DNA of 64,000 nt from Tomocerus qinae (taxonomy: Eukaryota > Arthropoda > Collembola > Entomobryomorpha > Tomoceridae): positions 10,691,501 through 10,755,500 of the forward strand of contig CM034549.1 of the NCBI GenBank assembly GCA_020055645.1. Reading direction: 5' to 3'. Positions 14,304-25,830 of this stretch are shown in pieces. The position numbers were made by a program, and so were the translations under genes. The notes beneath the pieces are model-generated. The model made no database searches, was not told where the DNA came from, and saw only the letters and a list, made by a program, of their open reading frames with translations. Within the stretch, counting starts at the first letter, position 1. Each line of letters begins with the position of its first letter.

Positions 14304-15479
14304 TATGTATCCATTTTCTGGAATTTCTTACACATTCTAATCCCGTTGTTCCCGAGATCATTTACAATTTAGTATACAATTATACGCTTCTAGTAAAATA
14401 TTGACCTGACTGAACTAAAACAGAGTTGTAACAGAAAATTGATGGTAACAAACAATATAGAAGGGGCTCGCTTATCGTTAATAGTTTGCGTCCTTTCAAA
14501 TAACCCAAATAATAGAAATATAGGCACACTGGGGTACGATAATGGTACGATACGATTACAAAATAACAATAACAAACCCATTACAAACAATTAAATATAA
14601 ATCTGTTTATAAGAAATTATCCTTACACTAAGTACGATTACGATACATACAATTACAAATATATTAAAAAATCGTCTGTTAAAAACTGTGTATATTCCAG
14701 TTTCGTATGTCTTTGATATTCCATAACTTCCCAAAATTGCTGGAAATGTAAAATTATTTGAATGTTGATTATGGATTACATTCATTGATATTTTCCTTGT
14801 TATTGTAATCTTGTAATATTGATCTTGTAATATTTCTAAATTATATTGGATATGTTTATCCATGGATTCATTGAACATTGAAAGTTGGAAAGAGATTTTT
14901 TGAATTAAGAGTCTTCTGAAAACTTATAGAAAAGCTGGTAGATCTACTTCATATTATTATATTACCTGTGTATGTATACACGATGTTCCTCTAAAATTAG
15001 AATAGATTTAGGAAACAAAACTTTGTCAATTTTGTCATGTGCATTAACAGTTACTATTACAGCTAAATATAGATTGAAATGATTTAATTATTTATCCTAA
15101 ATATATTATATTATTTTCCTTCTCAAAACCGTATCATAATTTGAGAAACCAAAATCTTTGGTAGCTGTCAGTCTCAATCCGCTGGCCATTGATTGTCAAA
15201 AATTAAGTTAATAATAAAAGCATTAAAATATTAAAGCAAAAACAATGAATTATTTATTTATTACAAAGTATAACATTTGCAAAAGTTTTGCAAGATAACC
15301 CATTTACATTTATTATAGGAATTCGTAATGTAACAACAAATTATCCAGCTATATACCCATTCATGTTAATAAATTGAGTTCCTTTTTTAATAATCCTGTG
15401 TAGTAAGGCAGATTGAGATTTCAATAGTTTTGTAATAAACTTCAATTTAAAAAATAAAGTTAGTAAAAATATTAATATA
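14304..15479. other. convergent intergenic region
   Basis: This region lies between the plus-strand small gene and the minus-strand ORAI gene, so it holds both 3' untranslated regions. TTTATTTATT near 15249 gives AATAAA on the minus strand and is a possible polyadenylation signal for ORAI. Open frames here look random. Confidence 0.5.
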
Positions 15480-16560
15480 CTAAACATTTAATACAGAAGA
15501 AGTTGCCCGATCCAATTGTCTCTTCATTTCTTCCAGTTCTTGATATTTTCTGTCAGAAATAATATATTGGTGTTTGACAATATTCCTGTAAAAAATAACA
15601 CCGAAAATGCATACAGCAAATAAAACAGGTATCATTATGGCTGTAGCGCACCAGGAGGCTGTTTCTGAAAAGTAAGTGAATTTGATCCAGCACAGAATTA
15701 TCACATCGAGTGTGAATAAGAAAATTGAGATTGTATTGGCGAGTACCCACGACACATCAATATACCACATCATTTTCTCATGCGGAGATTCATGAGGCTT
15801 GGAATTCGGAGACATTTTTGCCACAACCACGATATGAGGAAGAATGCATGTGGAAATCATAATGGCCAACATTGTCGTACAAACTAAAAGAGCTGTTGTT
15901 ACTGTAAAAGCTGCGAGAAGAACTGGATCTGCATCATCATTTATTTGTAACTCAACAGTTGCAACCTTAAAAATGGAGAGATTACAATTTACTAGTTAGA
16001 AGGTTATACCTGAAGATTTGACTATAAACAGAAACTCACCACTGAAAACCCTGCCATGAGTGCTGCCCTTTTATAATTCACAAAATTGTTATTTTACCAT
16101 TAAAATTAGTCATTTACGAATGATTGCCTACATCAACTGCTACTTACAGTTGGAAATATTCATTATTCTACATAAATTGTTTGCATTGAAATTTTACATT
16201 TCGGTTATTCCAGAAAGTTTTGCTTTGCTCAGGTGAAGACGGCGCCAAGCCAGAAATTCTGGGGTGTTCGGATCCTCATTTTCCAAATCGTTTACAGATT
16301 CTACCTTTAAAAGATATTTAACGTGAGAAAAAAGATTTAAATGAAATTAAGACGTTTTATTAGCTGGAAGACTTCAAATGGTCGTTGTATACCTGTTCGA
16401 TCCGAATAACTGGCAAAGATATTGATGTCCCGGCACTGGGGCTGGGTAAGCTCCATGATACTGACCGTGGTCCACGAACTGTAGTTGCAGGACTGGGTGG
16501 TGGACTATTTCTTGGAGATACTGATGGTAAGCTTAAGGTTCCAATATGAACATGGGCCAT
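15480..16560 (-). CDS. Orai: ORAI-family store-operated calcium channel
   Basis: Pore subunit of the calcium-release-activated channel, which works in the plasma membrane and is gated by STIM after ER calcium depletion. Four exons on the minus strand (16560-16393, 16304-16198, 16067-16040, 15965-15480) give 262 residues. The N-terminus is Pro/Ser-rich; then come WRRLHLSKAKL, TM1 with GFSVVATVELQ, TM2 with MISTCILP, TM3 with LFTLDVIILCWIKF and TM4 with IMIPVLFAVCIFG. The acidic C-terminal helix (YQELEEMKRQLDRA) corresponds to the STIM-binding coiled coil. The pore glutamate falls at residue 106, as in human ORAI1, followed by loop acids D111, D112 and D114. The 28-nt third exon is short but is the only phase-compatible solution, and it keeps TM1 spacing exact. 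Oddities: basic positions 87 and 91 are Ser and Glu, and the TM2 histidine is Thr. Confidence 0.93.
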
Positions 16561-17640
16561 ATTTTATGATTTTATTGTTATTTTAACCAGCATTGGCTAA
16601 TACTAATTGCAAAAGAACAAATTAGCAACTGTACTCACATTCACAAATAATTCTCGTTGTAAACCAAAGTATTAGATTGTTGACAAAATTCAAAAGACTT
16701 CTACTGATTCTCGTTCAATCGTAAGAGAAGGTAGAAACTGTATCTGCAATTCAATAGAATTTATTCTAGCCTCGCATGTTCAACTTAAATATTTATGATG
16801 TGCCCAAGACAGATTGCTGAATCGATCTGACGAATACTAATTAATTGTCATTACAAAATCCAAGAACTATTATCATCTTAGTCTTTTAGAGATCCAAAGC
16901 TTCTTATTGCTACATACGAACATTGCTAAGTAGTGTCACGCTCCATCAGTAAACCATTTGTCTTGTTCTTTTGCTCTCGAATTGTTGCAGACTATGCAGA
17001 CTTATTGAGCTGGAGCTGGGCTTAAATTACAGTAGTAAGATTTTGTAGCCTTAATTCCAAATTGTATCTGATTTATTTTATGTCATTCATTGCTCATGAT
17101 GATCCCTAATCCCTATAATCTTACGCTTTTCTATTATCATCAATATAATTTATTTATTTATTTAATCAACAGCATTTAAAAAAGCATTTAAAAAATAACC
17201 AGAAACATAAGTGTTATAATCTAGTTTGGTATATACAGTTACACAGTTACAGTACAACTGCCCCTGATGATCGTCATAATGGTGCTTATAATGCACGTAT
17301 TCTTGAAGTCCGTACAAAAATAAAAATTGCATTGATTTCCTAAGTATTAAATTAAGAAGAATTATTATGGGACTAAAAATATCAAAATATAAATAGAGAA
17401 AATGTAATACATTTAAAAAGTATAGTAAAAAAACCACAGGACTTGATAATGAATTGACTGAATAATAACGGTACTCGATAAGTGTTGGGGTACATTATTG
17501 AAAACATTAATTGATAATGAATTGGACTTGAGAATGATAAGCCTTATGAATACAAGGCATAAAACGCTGATTGAAGCCCCTCCCCCTTCTACCAAAATGT
17601 TCCCCAATTGATAGAGTGCACTAAGTTTGACAAATGCATA
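16561..17640. other. ORAI upstream region, no gene seen
   Basis: This should contain the ORAI promoter and 5' leader. No TATA box or initiator stands out, and I found no exon of another gene. Confidence 0.4.
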
Positions 17641-17660
17641 CGAAATGCCACTAGCCGGTT

Positions 17661-17684
17661 GGATTGGACATAACGGTGCGCAAA
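17661..17684 (+). repeat. outer inverted-repeat arm, left
   Basis: A 24-bp sequence starting GGATTGGACATAACGG and ending TGCGCAAA. Its exact reverse complement is at 20632-20655. The pair brackets about 3 kb of repeats with no gene. It may mark a larger composite element or two oppositely inserted copies. Confidence 0.75.
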
Positions 17685-17690
17685 TTTCTA

Positions 17691-18005
17691 AGTCCCAAAG
17701 CACCACTATATCTCGGAATATTTAGACGTGACCCCCCAATGTTTCATCGGATCTTTATCGGACATGACCTGAAGGTCACGTTTCCACCCTCCCCACACCC
17801 GACGGGGGTATGGGGAAAAATGACATTCCACCGGTTATGCACCTAAAATTATGTTTATGCATTATGTTTATTTCATTTAGGTTAGGTTAGGTTAGGGGGT
17901 GGGGAGGGTGGAAACGTGATCTTCAGGTCATGTCCGATAAAGATCCGATGAAACATTGGGGGGTCACAGTCTAAATATTCCGAGATATAGTGGTGCTGTG
18001 GGACT
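17691..18005. repeat. inverted repeat with about 110-bp arms around telomere-like repeats
   Basis: The left arm (17691 to about 17800) and right arm (about 17896 to 18005) are near-perfect reverse complements. They share AGCACCACTATATCTCGG, then the CCCCCCAATG and CATGACCTGAAG segments, and finish in the CCACCCTCCCC block. The roughly 95-bp centre carries four TTAGG units (17877-17896). The layout fits a fold-back or MITE-like element; no transposase is present and no clear target-site duplication was found. Confidence 0.85.
17877..17896 (+). repeat. interstitial (TTAGG)4 telomere-type repeat
   Basis: Four perfect tandem TTAGG units, the ancestral arthropod telomere repeat, lie at the edge of the loop of the surrounding inverted repeat and run into a G-rich arm (GGGGTGGGGAGGG). 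Two-unit copies also occur as CCTAACCTAA near 25619 and GGTTAGGTTAG near 27535. Confidence 0.8.
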
Positions 18006-18384
18006 TTGCATTGGACCCTATAGATTAGATCTGTGAATTTGGGCCCTATGGTAAAGAATATTTTAATTTGATTGCCCAGTTCTTAATTACTGTGGCCTGG
18101 GCCCCTACTTAACCCCATAGGTAACCAAGGATAAATAAAAATCAACAAATAGACATTTAAAATCAGTACATGTGCATTGTATTGTCATTGTCACCAGGGT
18201 AGAGAGTAGAGAATGAAGCTTATCGTTCAGTAGCGTAGGTATCACCAAGGGTACTGAGGATAAGGAGCGTAGTATAATACCCCTTTAGAGAGGGCAGTGT
18301 ACTAACTGCCCCTTTCTTCTGAAAGTTTTACAATACTAAAAGCATGCATTGAAAGCGCTGATTTTCGGTGTTTAGACATTTTCC

Positions 18385-18530
18385 AATGCGCTGATCACGA
18401 ATAAAATAAAATGTCTGAGAATAGCCCAGCGCGGGCACTGCGCATGCGCATAACTAAAATGATTTGTTTTTAAGCTCATGCTCGGTGTTCAACCGTTTCG
18501 TATGCGCTGATTACGAATAAAATAAAATCG
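18385..18530 (+). repeat. degenerate direct repeat pair
   Basis: GCGCTGATCACGAATAAAAT near 18390 recurs as GCGCTGATTACGAATAAAAT near 18504, each preceded by a TTTAGACATTTTCC-like or TTCAACCGTTTCG-like stretch. They look like diverged tandem copies of a roughly 115-bp unit. No coding potential was seen. Confidence 0.5.
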
Positions 18531-19618
18531 ATTGTCTGCAAATACTGACATCCGACAACAGTATTCAAAGTACATTGCAGTACAAAAAAATTTCCAGGCC
18601 TTCGGTCACCCGAGACTTCGTGACGGAAATATATTGACCAACATTTTTTCCAATGAATGAATGAACGGTCAGTGAATGAATTGTTGTAATTAAATAACTG
18701 TCATGTATATAATCGGGCATGGTGGTTATTCTACAAATTACATTATTGTCATGTAATCGGTCAGTGAGTGAATTGTTATGATTACATGACAATAATGTAA
18801 TGGGCCAATGAAAATCATCGCTATGATTACATTACTGTGATGTAATTGGTAGCGAAAAGGTTAATCGGCATTCCATTTTTGTTTATTTAGATAACCAAAT
18901 ATAGCCTATATTAAACTTTTCATTTTAACAATCCAAATTGATCTATTTCTACTATTATTCTACCAAAATGTGGACACGGTCCCCTTTCCTCAGGCGAGCT
19001 TCTGTTACGGCTTGCTGTAGGTTTTACATTTTGCCACCCACCCTAGCAAAAGGGGCAAAAAGTCTAAATCGTAGTTCTTCTACCAAAATAGATGTCGCAT
19101 CGATGCCTCTTCGTTTACCTAAAAACAGGCACTAGAATATCATTCACTCCGATTTTCAATGACAAACAGTTAGTTTACTTGCGTGAGTTATGTTTAAAAA
19201 ATTTTTTGTGCTATTTTAGAAACCTTAATTTTACTTTTGCCCACTAGCATTTTGTCCGCCCACTAGTCACTTTTACCCTAGCCACCCGCCTACTAGCCGG
19301 TGGCTAATAAAACTCTGTTTTGAAAGTGTCAACATAGTGTCCCATTGCTTCTAGAATAGTGAACATAATTTCCCACTCTCCCACTGCGTCAAGTGTCCCC
19401 ATGGGTAAAATGGGGTGGACACACAGACATACATACTCCTAGAAATTATAGTATAGTATAGATAATTAATTATTGTTTTCATCAATAACCAAAAGTCGGT
19501 CATTGTTTATTACAACCAATGTTCACCTATCAAAATCATGGAAACCATAAAATGTCCTATATAATGTTGTGTAGTTATAGTACCGTGAGAGTGATAAGTG
19601 TCACTATAGCCAACTGTA

Positions 19619-20238
19619 TTGGATCTAATATAGATCTACATTATGGCACATTAAAAAGTTATCATAGGGGTTTGTATATATAAGCAATATATGGCTATTT
19701 TACTACAGACTAATTCGACTTGCAAACTTTTACTAATCAGAGGTGCTCAATTTCTTTTTCTGGAGTTGCAATGCACAAAAGAGATCGAACATCTCAGTGT
19801 CCGTTTACAATAGCATCATAAAATTAAGGCCCAATGAGACAACCATTTAACCTTCCCAATTAAAAAATGATTTGACTTTGGATAAGATTCTTTGTACGCT
19901 GTTGTGGGAGATGCCTACCTCATGATTGAGGTACTCTTCCTTTCGATTTTCTATCCCATAATTGACTCGTGAATCACTCCATAATTTCCGTTATCTGGTT
20001 AATTGTCACCAGTCGTTCTCTTGCACCCTAAGTGTTAGAAATGGAACTGGAGAAACAAGGATAGGAACTGGAATGAGCAATTAGCTTTATGCATTCCAAC
20101 TGCAGGACAAGATATTGAGAACCTCTGATTAGTAAAAGTTTGTAAGTCAAATTAGTCTGTAGTAAAATAGCCATATATTGCTTATACATACAAACTCCTA
20201 TGATAACTTTTTAATGCGCCATACTGTATATAGATCCA
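19619..20238. repeat. fold-back element with about 130-bp inverted arms
   Basis: The left arm starts TTGGATCTAATATAG at 19619. It runs through GCAATATATGGCTATTTTAC and ACTTTTACTAATCAGAGG to about 19751. The right arm, about 20116-20238, is its reverse complement with roughly 90 percent identity by eye. Weaker inverted similarity continues inward to about 19773 and 20093. No coding sequence lies in the loop. This is a non-autonomous fold-back or MITE-like insertion, and the arm divergence suggests it is not recent. Confidence 0.8.
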
Positions 20239-20631
20239 ACTGAAGTACAGCTTAAAATACTCATACATGGAAATCTTGCAAAGAAAATATAATTTCTCAT
20301 GAACAAAAGATAGGCCATCCTCAATTTTAATAAATCAAATGAAGAGTGCTTTAAGCTGTTTAGGAAAAAAGTTTTGTCCAAATAATTTTATGCGAAGGCT
20401 CATTTTTGTATATTTGAACGAATCGGATATGAAAATCCTATGGGTTCAAATGGCAAAATGAATTTTATTGTAACAGCAATATTTCGTTAATGAAAAATAG
20501 GCCATCTCTAGTTTGTTGCCACGATATGCCCAAAGGTATCCACTTAAAGGGGGAAAAGTCTCATGCTAATATTTTTATGCGAAGGCATTGATTCATGTAG
20601 CCCAATGCAAACAGGTTAACCTATAGAACCC

Positions 20632-20655
20632 TTTGCGCACCGTTATGTCCAATCC
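20632..20655 (-). repeat. outer inverted-repeat arm, right
   Basis: Exact reverse complement of 17661-17684. It is followed by CACCCCACTAGCC, which loosely mirrors CCACTAGCCGG before the left arm. Confidence 0.75.
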
Positions 20656-22458
20656 CACCCCACTAGCCACGTAATTAAAGATGGGCGAAATGGCGATCCC
20701 AGAAACTACAAGGATTACTACTAGTAGGGGATACCGATAAGATAACACCAGGCAGGAAGAGATTTATTTCTCTGATTTTCCATTCGTTCGCTCCTTTGGG
20801 CAGCCATTTTCGATATTCACCGGAAGTAAACTGCAAAGCACAGAAACAACAAAAATTATTTACGTTGAAATTGAAAATTGACGGAGGTAAACCGGAGGCG
20901 TCCACACCACACTGAACGAAATTCCAGGAATGAACGGGCGTCAATGTGATTATGGCTTGGGACAGCGCCAAAGGAAAATATTAAACACTGAAAACGAATT
21001 AAATATACACTTTGGCTTTTAGAATAATAATCTCGTGCTCTGCAAATTTGCGAAAATGAGGGACGTCTTTAAGGAATTTCAGAATCCGGCGGATCACGAG
21101 TTTTCATAATATGTACTTTTTTGATCCCATTCTAGTCATCCACCTAGCCATTCCTCGATGCGGGTTGCTAGATTGTATTTTAATTCGGCGATTTCTGCCA
21201 TTTCTTCCAATATATTTTAGGCCTTCTCTCCTTAACATTTACCATGGTATAATAGATGCGTATAATTTATACTACATGATGACATAAAATATATAAACAA
21301 GAGTTTTCAGAGAGTTGCAAGGGAGTTACAATTTGTAATCCAGATCCAGCGTAGTGCCAAATTAATTTTAGAGCATGAAATGACTCATCATTACTTGTTA
21401 TGGTTTCATAATGCGATGCGAAAAACAAGTTATTAGTCATTTAGGGAAATTTATAACCAGTGAGTCATTCTGGTAAATGGTACGCATTCTGAAATTAGTA
21501 ATTAGTTTATTTTTCGCAAGCAAATTAGTATTAGTATACCTATAATATATACTTATTCAGCATACCGGCTCTTCAGTTCTTCACAATACTTAAATATTGC
21601 AATACATTACAAGCATTACAATTACATCTCTGTTCAAAAGTAGTTTCGATAACTTTCATCTCATGTCACCCTACATACTTGTCACTTTGTCAATGCTGTG
21701 AAATCAATATGCCAAAAATATGACAAGATTATATGTGCTAAAAGTAGTCGAGTGTTCATGATAAAGTCGTTATTTTGAATACAAATATTGAAAGAAATTA
21801 AGCACTTTATGTAATATGGGTGGACTCTTTATTATTCCCCTTATCTGTAGTTGTAGTGTAATCTGTGCTGTTTTCTACTATATGTACCGTACCTGGTACC
21901 TATACTCGTGTGGTGTGATATCATGTATTTTATTTACGCAAATGCATGTACAGAAACATTAGATACATCTATTATGACTCATTCATATTCAAGTACAATA
22001 TGAACAATATTATGCATACTAAATACACCTCTGTGGTCATTAAATTAATGTAAGCATGTATTAATGACGGGCAATCGCAATCAATAACCTTATGATACTT
22101 TTACTTATCTTTGGCACACCTGCAATTAATTCTAGTATGAAGTTTACATTTACATTACATTAATACCGATGATATATTACACTAATCTGCGCAAGCAAAT
22201 GGCAAAAATTATTAGTAAACTATACGGCTAAACGAATCCGATAAAAGATAAGCATTTTCCTGGAAAATACTTAATTACTACCTCGGTTGGCTTATTTATC
22301 TCATTTACTGTGTTCCTTTTCTAGCCGAAAGACTAACAAATGTTCATTTATACCAGAAAACCGATAAACATTTTATTTTGTAGTAAAACAGTAACCAAAA
22401 CGTTCAACTATTGATTCTTAGTTGAAGGTGAACTACATTTTTATTGCAAAGTCTCAAT
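20656..22458. other. intergenic stretch upstream of the prominin-like gene
   Basis: No supported exon. A signal-peptide-like frame at 22092 (MILLLIFGTPAINS before a GT) was considered as a leader exon for the next gene, but its phase does not fit any acceptor before 22459. Confidence 0.4.
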
Positions 22459-25400
22459 ATGGATCCACCATATCCAGAATACGAGAATAATTTGCCCAGT
22501 TTTGATAATTCGACATGGTTGTCAGAAGTGCATCCTAAATATGACTTCATGGAGGGAGTAATGTGGCTGGCAAACAAAAGCATAGCGAGTATGTTTCCAG
22601 CTTACAGTGATTTCAAAGGATTCAAACTAGACAAAGAGGACTTAACTAATTTTGACAGTTTGGAAATAAACGATATAGTTTGGGAAAATGCAAGTGCTTT
22701 ACCCTTTATCGTAGTAGGGTTGATTTATATCTTCGCGATGCTGATTGCCGGCATAACTTGGTGTTGTTGCAAATTTTGTTGTTGTGCCAGGAAAAGTTAT
22801 ACTAAGGACAATGAAGAATCTTTACATTTTGGTGTTGGGTCCCCAATATTTGAAGACGATGATGGAAAATGGAGCGCATCAAAAATTGCTTGTAATATTT
22901 TGATGGGCTGCTGGATGATTGCATTTTTGTAAGATTTGATGTTTGGATTTTATTACTGAATTCGCTATCGCTTGCTTGTCATATGTTTATTTCCAGTATG
23001 TTATTAAGTTTGAAGAATATAATTTTGACAAACTTCTATTTTTGTTTAGGTTTCTGTTGATCTCCGCATTTACAATGAATAGCACAATAAACAAAGCTAT
23101 TGACGACTTGCCAAATGATATCGACAACCCTCTCACAGATGCAGAAGAGTATCTTCGAATTACGAAGGAGCAATTCAATGCCGTTTTCAATGTCAGCTAT
23201 ATGAACCTAACCGAAGTAATTACAGGGATCGTCAATAGTAAGTGCTATATAAAAACACTTTTGACGCTATTATAAATTCATAGGCTCAAATTCATAAAAT
23301 ATTCATAAAATTAGAGTTGGACAGTGTAGTAAAGTATTTATATATTAATTACAGGTGTGGAAAACATTCCGAATTATGAAGATGCCTATTCAAAAACAGA
23401 AGCATTTAAAATTCAGAAGGAATTGGTTTCCATTAAAGAAGCATTCGGAGTGAGTTCATTGGCTGCATTAAATTCCGTTGCACTTCTAACATTTAATTCT
23501 TCTCTCAAAAAAGAGTCTTCCTTACTTGCTGGATATTTCAAAGAGGTAATAAAATAATCATAGATAGCTTTTTCCCGTTCTCCGATTTACACCGATCTGA
23601 TTATAGTTACAATGAATTTCAATCACCTGAAATAAAAATTAATTGTGGCATTTCAGCTTCATTCCGTGGACACCCAAATGGGCAAGCTAAAAGAAGACAT
23701 TCTTAAAACAGAGGATTTTATTAATGCTAGAAACTACCTAAACAAAATTGGAGCCAGCAAAAATTGGATCAACCTGAGAGCCATATTTCCAAAAATAAAC
23801 GAGACTTTGGAGAAAGTTGGGAAGGACTTAAATAAGCATAATGACGACTTTGCTAAAGCAATAGATGAAATTAAGTTGCATGAAATCAGGGACGAAATAA
23901 AAGACATTGAAGATGGAATGGAAATAGCAAAACCATACTTGTACAGTTTGAATTTTTTTACATTCAATTATCCTAACTATTATGACCAAAAAGAAAATTT
24001 TAACTAACGAGATTTGTTATATGCAGGTATAATACCATGTGGGTGGTGTTGTCACTTTTGGTAGTCATTCTAGCAATGGTCGTTTTTGGAACAGTTCTAG
24101 CCGCTTTATCCAAAAACAAAGGATGCTTCAGACCAGCAATTTATTTCAACAGGTTAGCATTTATTTGTTTTATAAAAGATATGAAAGATATAACTGTACA
24201 TAATATGTCAATTAAGTAATATGCTTTAAATATTTAATTTTACAGTGGAATGTTGGGAATATTTATTTCTGGATTTTTTCTGATGATGCTCTGCCTGGTT
24301 TTATACGTACTCTCTGGATTTTTCCAAATAGCTTGCCAAGGTGTGACATCTAAAGTAAATAAATGCATTGTTTATTAAGGATAATATTTACACTGTAAAT
24401 TTTTGGAATTCTTTAGGTATACGCGACCTAGAAAGGATAGATAACACAACTTCTTCGGAATTGCCTGGAGAAACCTGTCGCGTCACTGATGGCTACGTTT
24501 TGCCATTATATGAAAATATTGTTGAGTAAGTGAAGTTATTTCAAAGATTTTTATGCATCAGTATTTAAACGTAAAGCCTGGAATTATACTTTAACGACGT
24601 AATTATACTTAGGTCGTGTAAAATGGGAGAAAGTGCCTACGAAACTTTGAAACTGTGCCAGGTTTATGATATCAATGACGTCCTAAAGCTTTCAGACGAG
24701 TTCAATAGTTCACTTTCAAAACAATCATCATCAATGAAGGAACTTTATGAGCAACAGTCCTACAATCACTTAGAAAATACTTTGTCATTACTTAAGGTAA
24801 ATTAGAAAACTATTAACAACAGTCCCTGATTAAATAAACTGGTTAAATAATTTAGTAAATTTCAAACTGAGACTAATGAGGAATGTCAATTTTACAGGAC
24901 TCCATGCAAGGAGCGTGTAATGATATTAAAGAATTACTTCAACTTTCAAAATCGTTTATAGAAACGGTCAATGGAAAAGAAATCCCAGAGACTAACCACG
25001 TAGAGATCTTTAAGCTTTCATTTGAAAAGCAAGCAAAGAACATCGAGGAGAAGATTTCAGCTGTAGAATCCAACCTAGAAGTACTTGGTAACATTCAAGT
25101 TTCAGCCCAGGTACATAATTCCTTTCTTTTTCTAAAAAAATTATGACAGTATTCTTTAAAGTCAAAATTATTATTGAATTTAATATTCTTACATCAATAT
25201 TATATTTTTAATAGAATCGCCAAAACCCGGAAGATGCTTTAGATCAAATAATCAATCAAGTCGACAGCTACAGTAAATTCGTTTATAACACAACAAAGGA
25301 CACCATCGGAGAATGTAAACCAATGTACGACGCTTTGGATGCCACAATTGAAGTATTTTGCTACAAAGTCGCATTTCCCGTAGCTGGCTTTTGGTTGACA

Positions 25401-25478
25401 CTTGCCTTTCTGCTTCTGCTCTATATACCTTTAATGGTCAATATTGAAACTTTAGTAAAAATTAGTCGTAAGTATTGA
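22459..25478 (+). CDS. prominin-like five-pass membrane glycoprotein
   Basis: Prominins sit in plasma-membrane protrusions and bind cholesterol-rich membrane. Ten exons join in phase: 22459-22928, 23050-23237, 23355-23545, 23657-23940, 24027-24152, 24246-24340, 24417-24525, 24613-24796, 24898-25110 and 25215-25478, giving about 707 residues. There are five hydrophobic spans. TM1 (about residues 81-101) is followed by a family-typical cysteine cluster, WCCCKFCCCAR; TM2 is split by the first intron. TM3 (MWVVLSLLVVILAMVV) and TM4 (exon 6) are close together, and TM5 (GFWLTLAFLLLLYIP) is near the C-terminus. Two large helical loops with NxS/T sites separate them. The segment before TM5 (GECKPMYDALDATIEVF) matches the family pattern. 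The protein is shorter than vertebrate prominin-1 (about 865). No signal peptide is visible, so an upstream exon may be missing. The end is uncertain: a GTAAGT donor at 25468 could splice to short terminal exons near 25580 or 25654. Confidence 0.85.
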
Positions 25479-25806
25479 TGAAGTGGTAGGCTATTTTAAA
25501 TATTTAGATCCTATGATTCATCTTTATTTTGTTATCGTTTCAATTTCGTTTGCTAGTTATTTTTCGCAATATTTGTATTTCAGTAAGTAATAAAATTATA
25601 TTTTATGTGATGTGACAAACCTAACCTAACATAATGAATTATCTCTTTTACAGCCAGTTTGATAGTTTATCTAATTTAACCTATGGGTGTTAGTCGGATT
25701 TAAATAATTTTATTTATCTATGACAGACACTTGATGATATAGGCAAAATATTGTTTTTGGTAAAGTAATGAGTAAATAGGCGTACAGCAAGTATTCTTTG
25801 CTTTCA
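25479..25806. other. tail-to-tail region between prominin-like gene and MsrA
   Basis: This holds the 3' end of the prominin-like transcript. CAG acceptors near 25580 and 25654 could start alternative terminal exons for it. Two CCTAA units lie near 25619. Nothing else was recognised. Confidence 0.4.
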
Positions 25807-25812
25807 TTTATT
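25807..25812 (-). terminator. polyadenylation signal of the MsrA gene
   Basis: AATAAA on the minus strand, about 20 nt past the base of the SECIS-like hairpin. It places the hairpin inside the expected 3' untranslated region. Confidence 0.6.
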
Positions 25813-25830
25813 AATTTATCAGTATTCGTT

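Noticed and set aside
13929-14340. Frames of 64-118 codons overlapping the Cys/PQY-rich gene
   Set aside because: They are alternate-frame readings of its third exon; only the frame with regular P/Q/Y repeats joins the upstream exons in phase.
20675-20971. 98-codon minus-strand frame
   Set aside because: No recognised domain, lies next to the repeat cluster and has no convincing splice partners. It could be a degraded transposon fragment, but this is not supported.
22092-22134. Leader exon MILLLIFGTPAINS for the prominin-like gene
   Set aside because: Signal-like, but the donor phase does not fit any acceptor before the 22459 reading frame.
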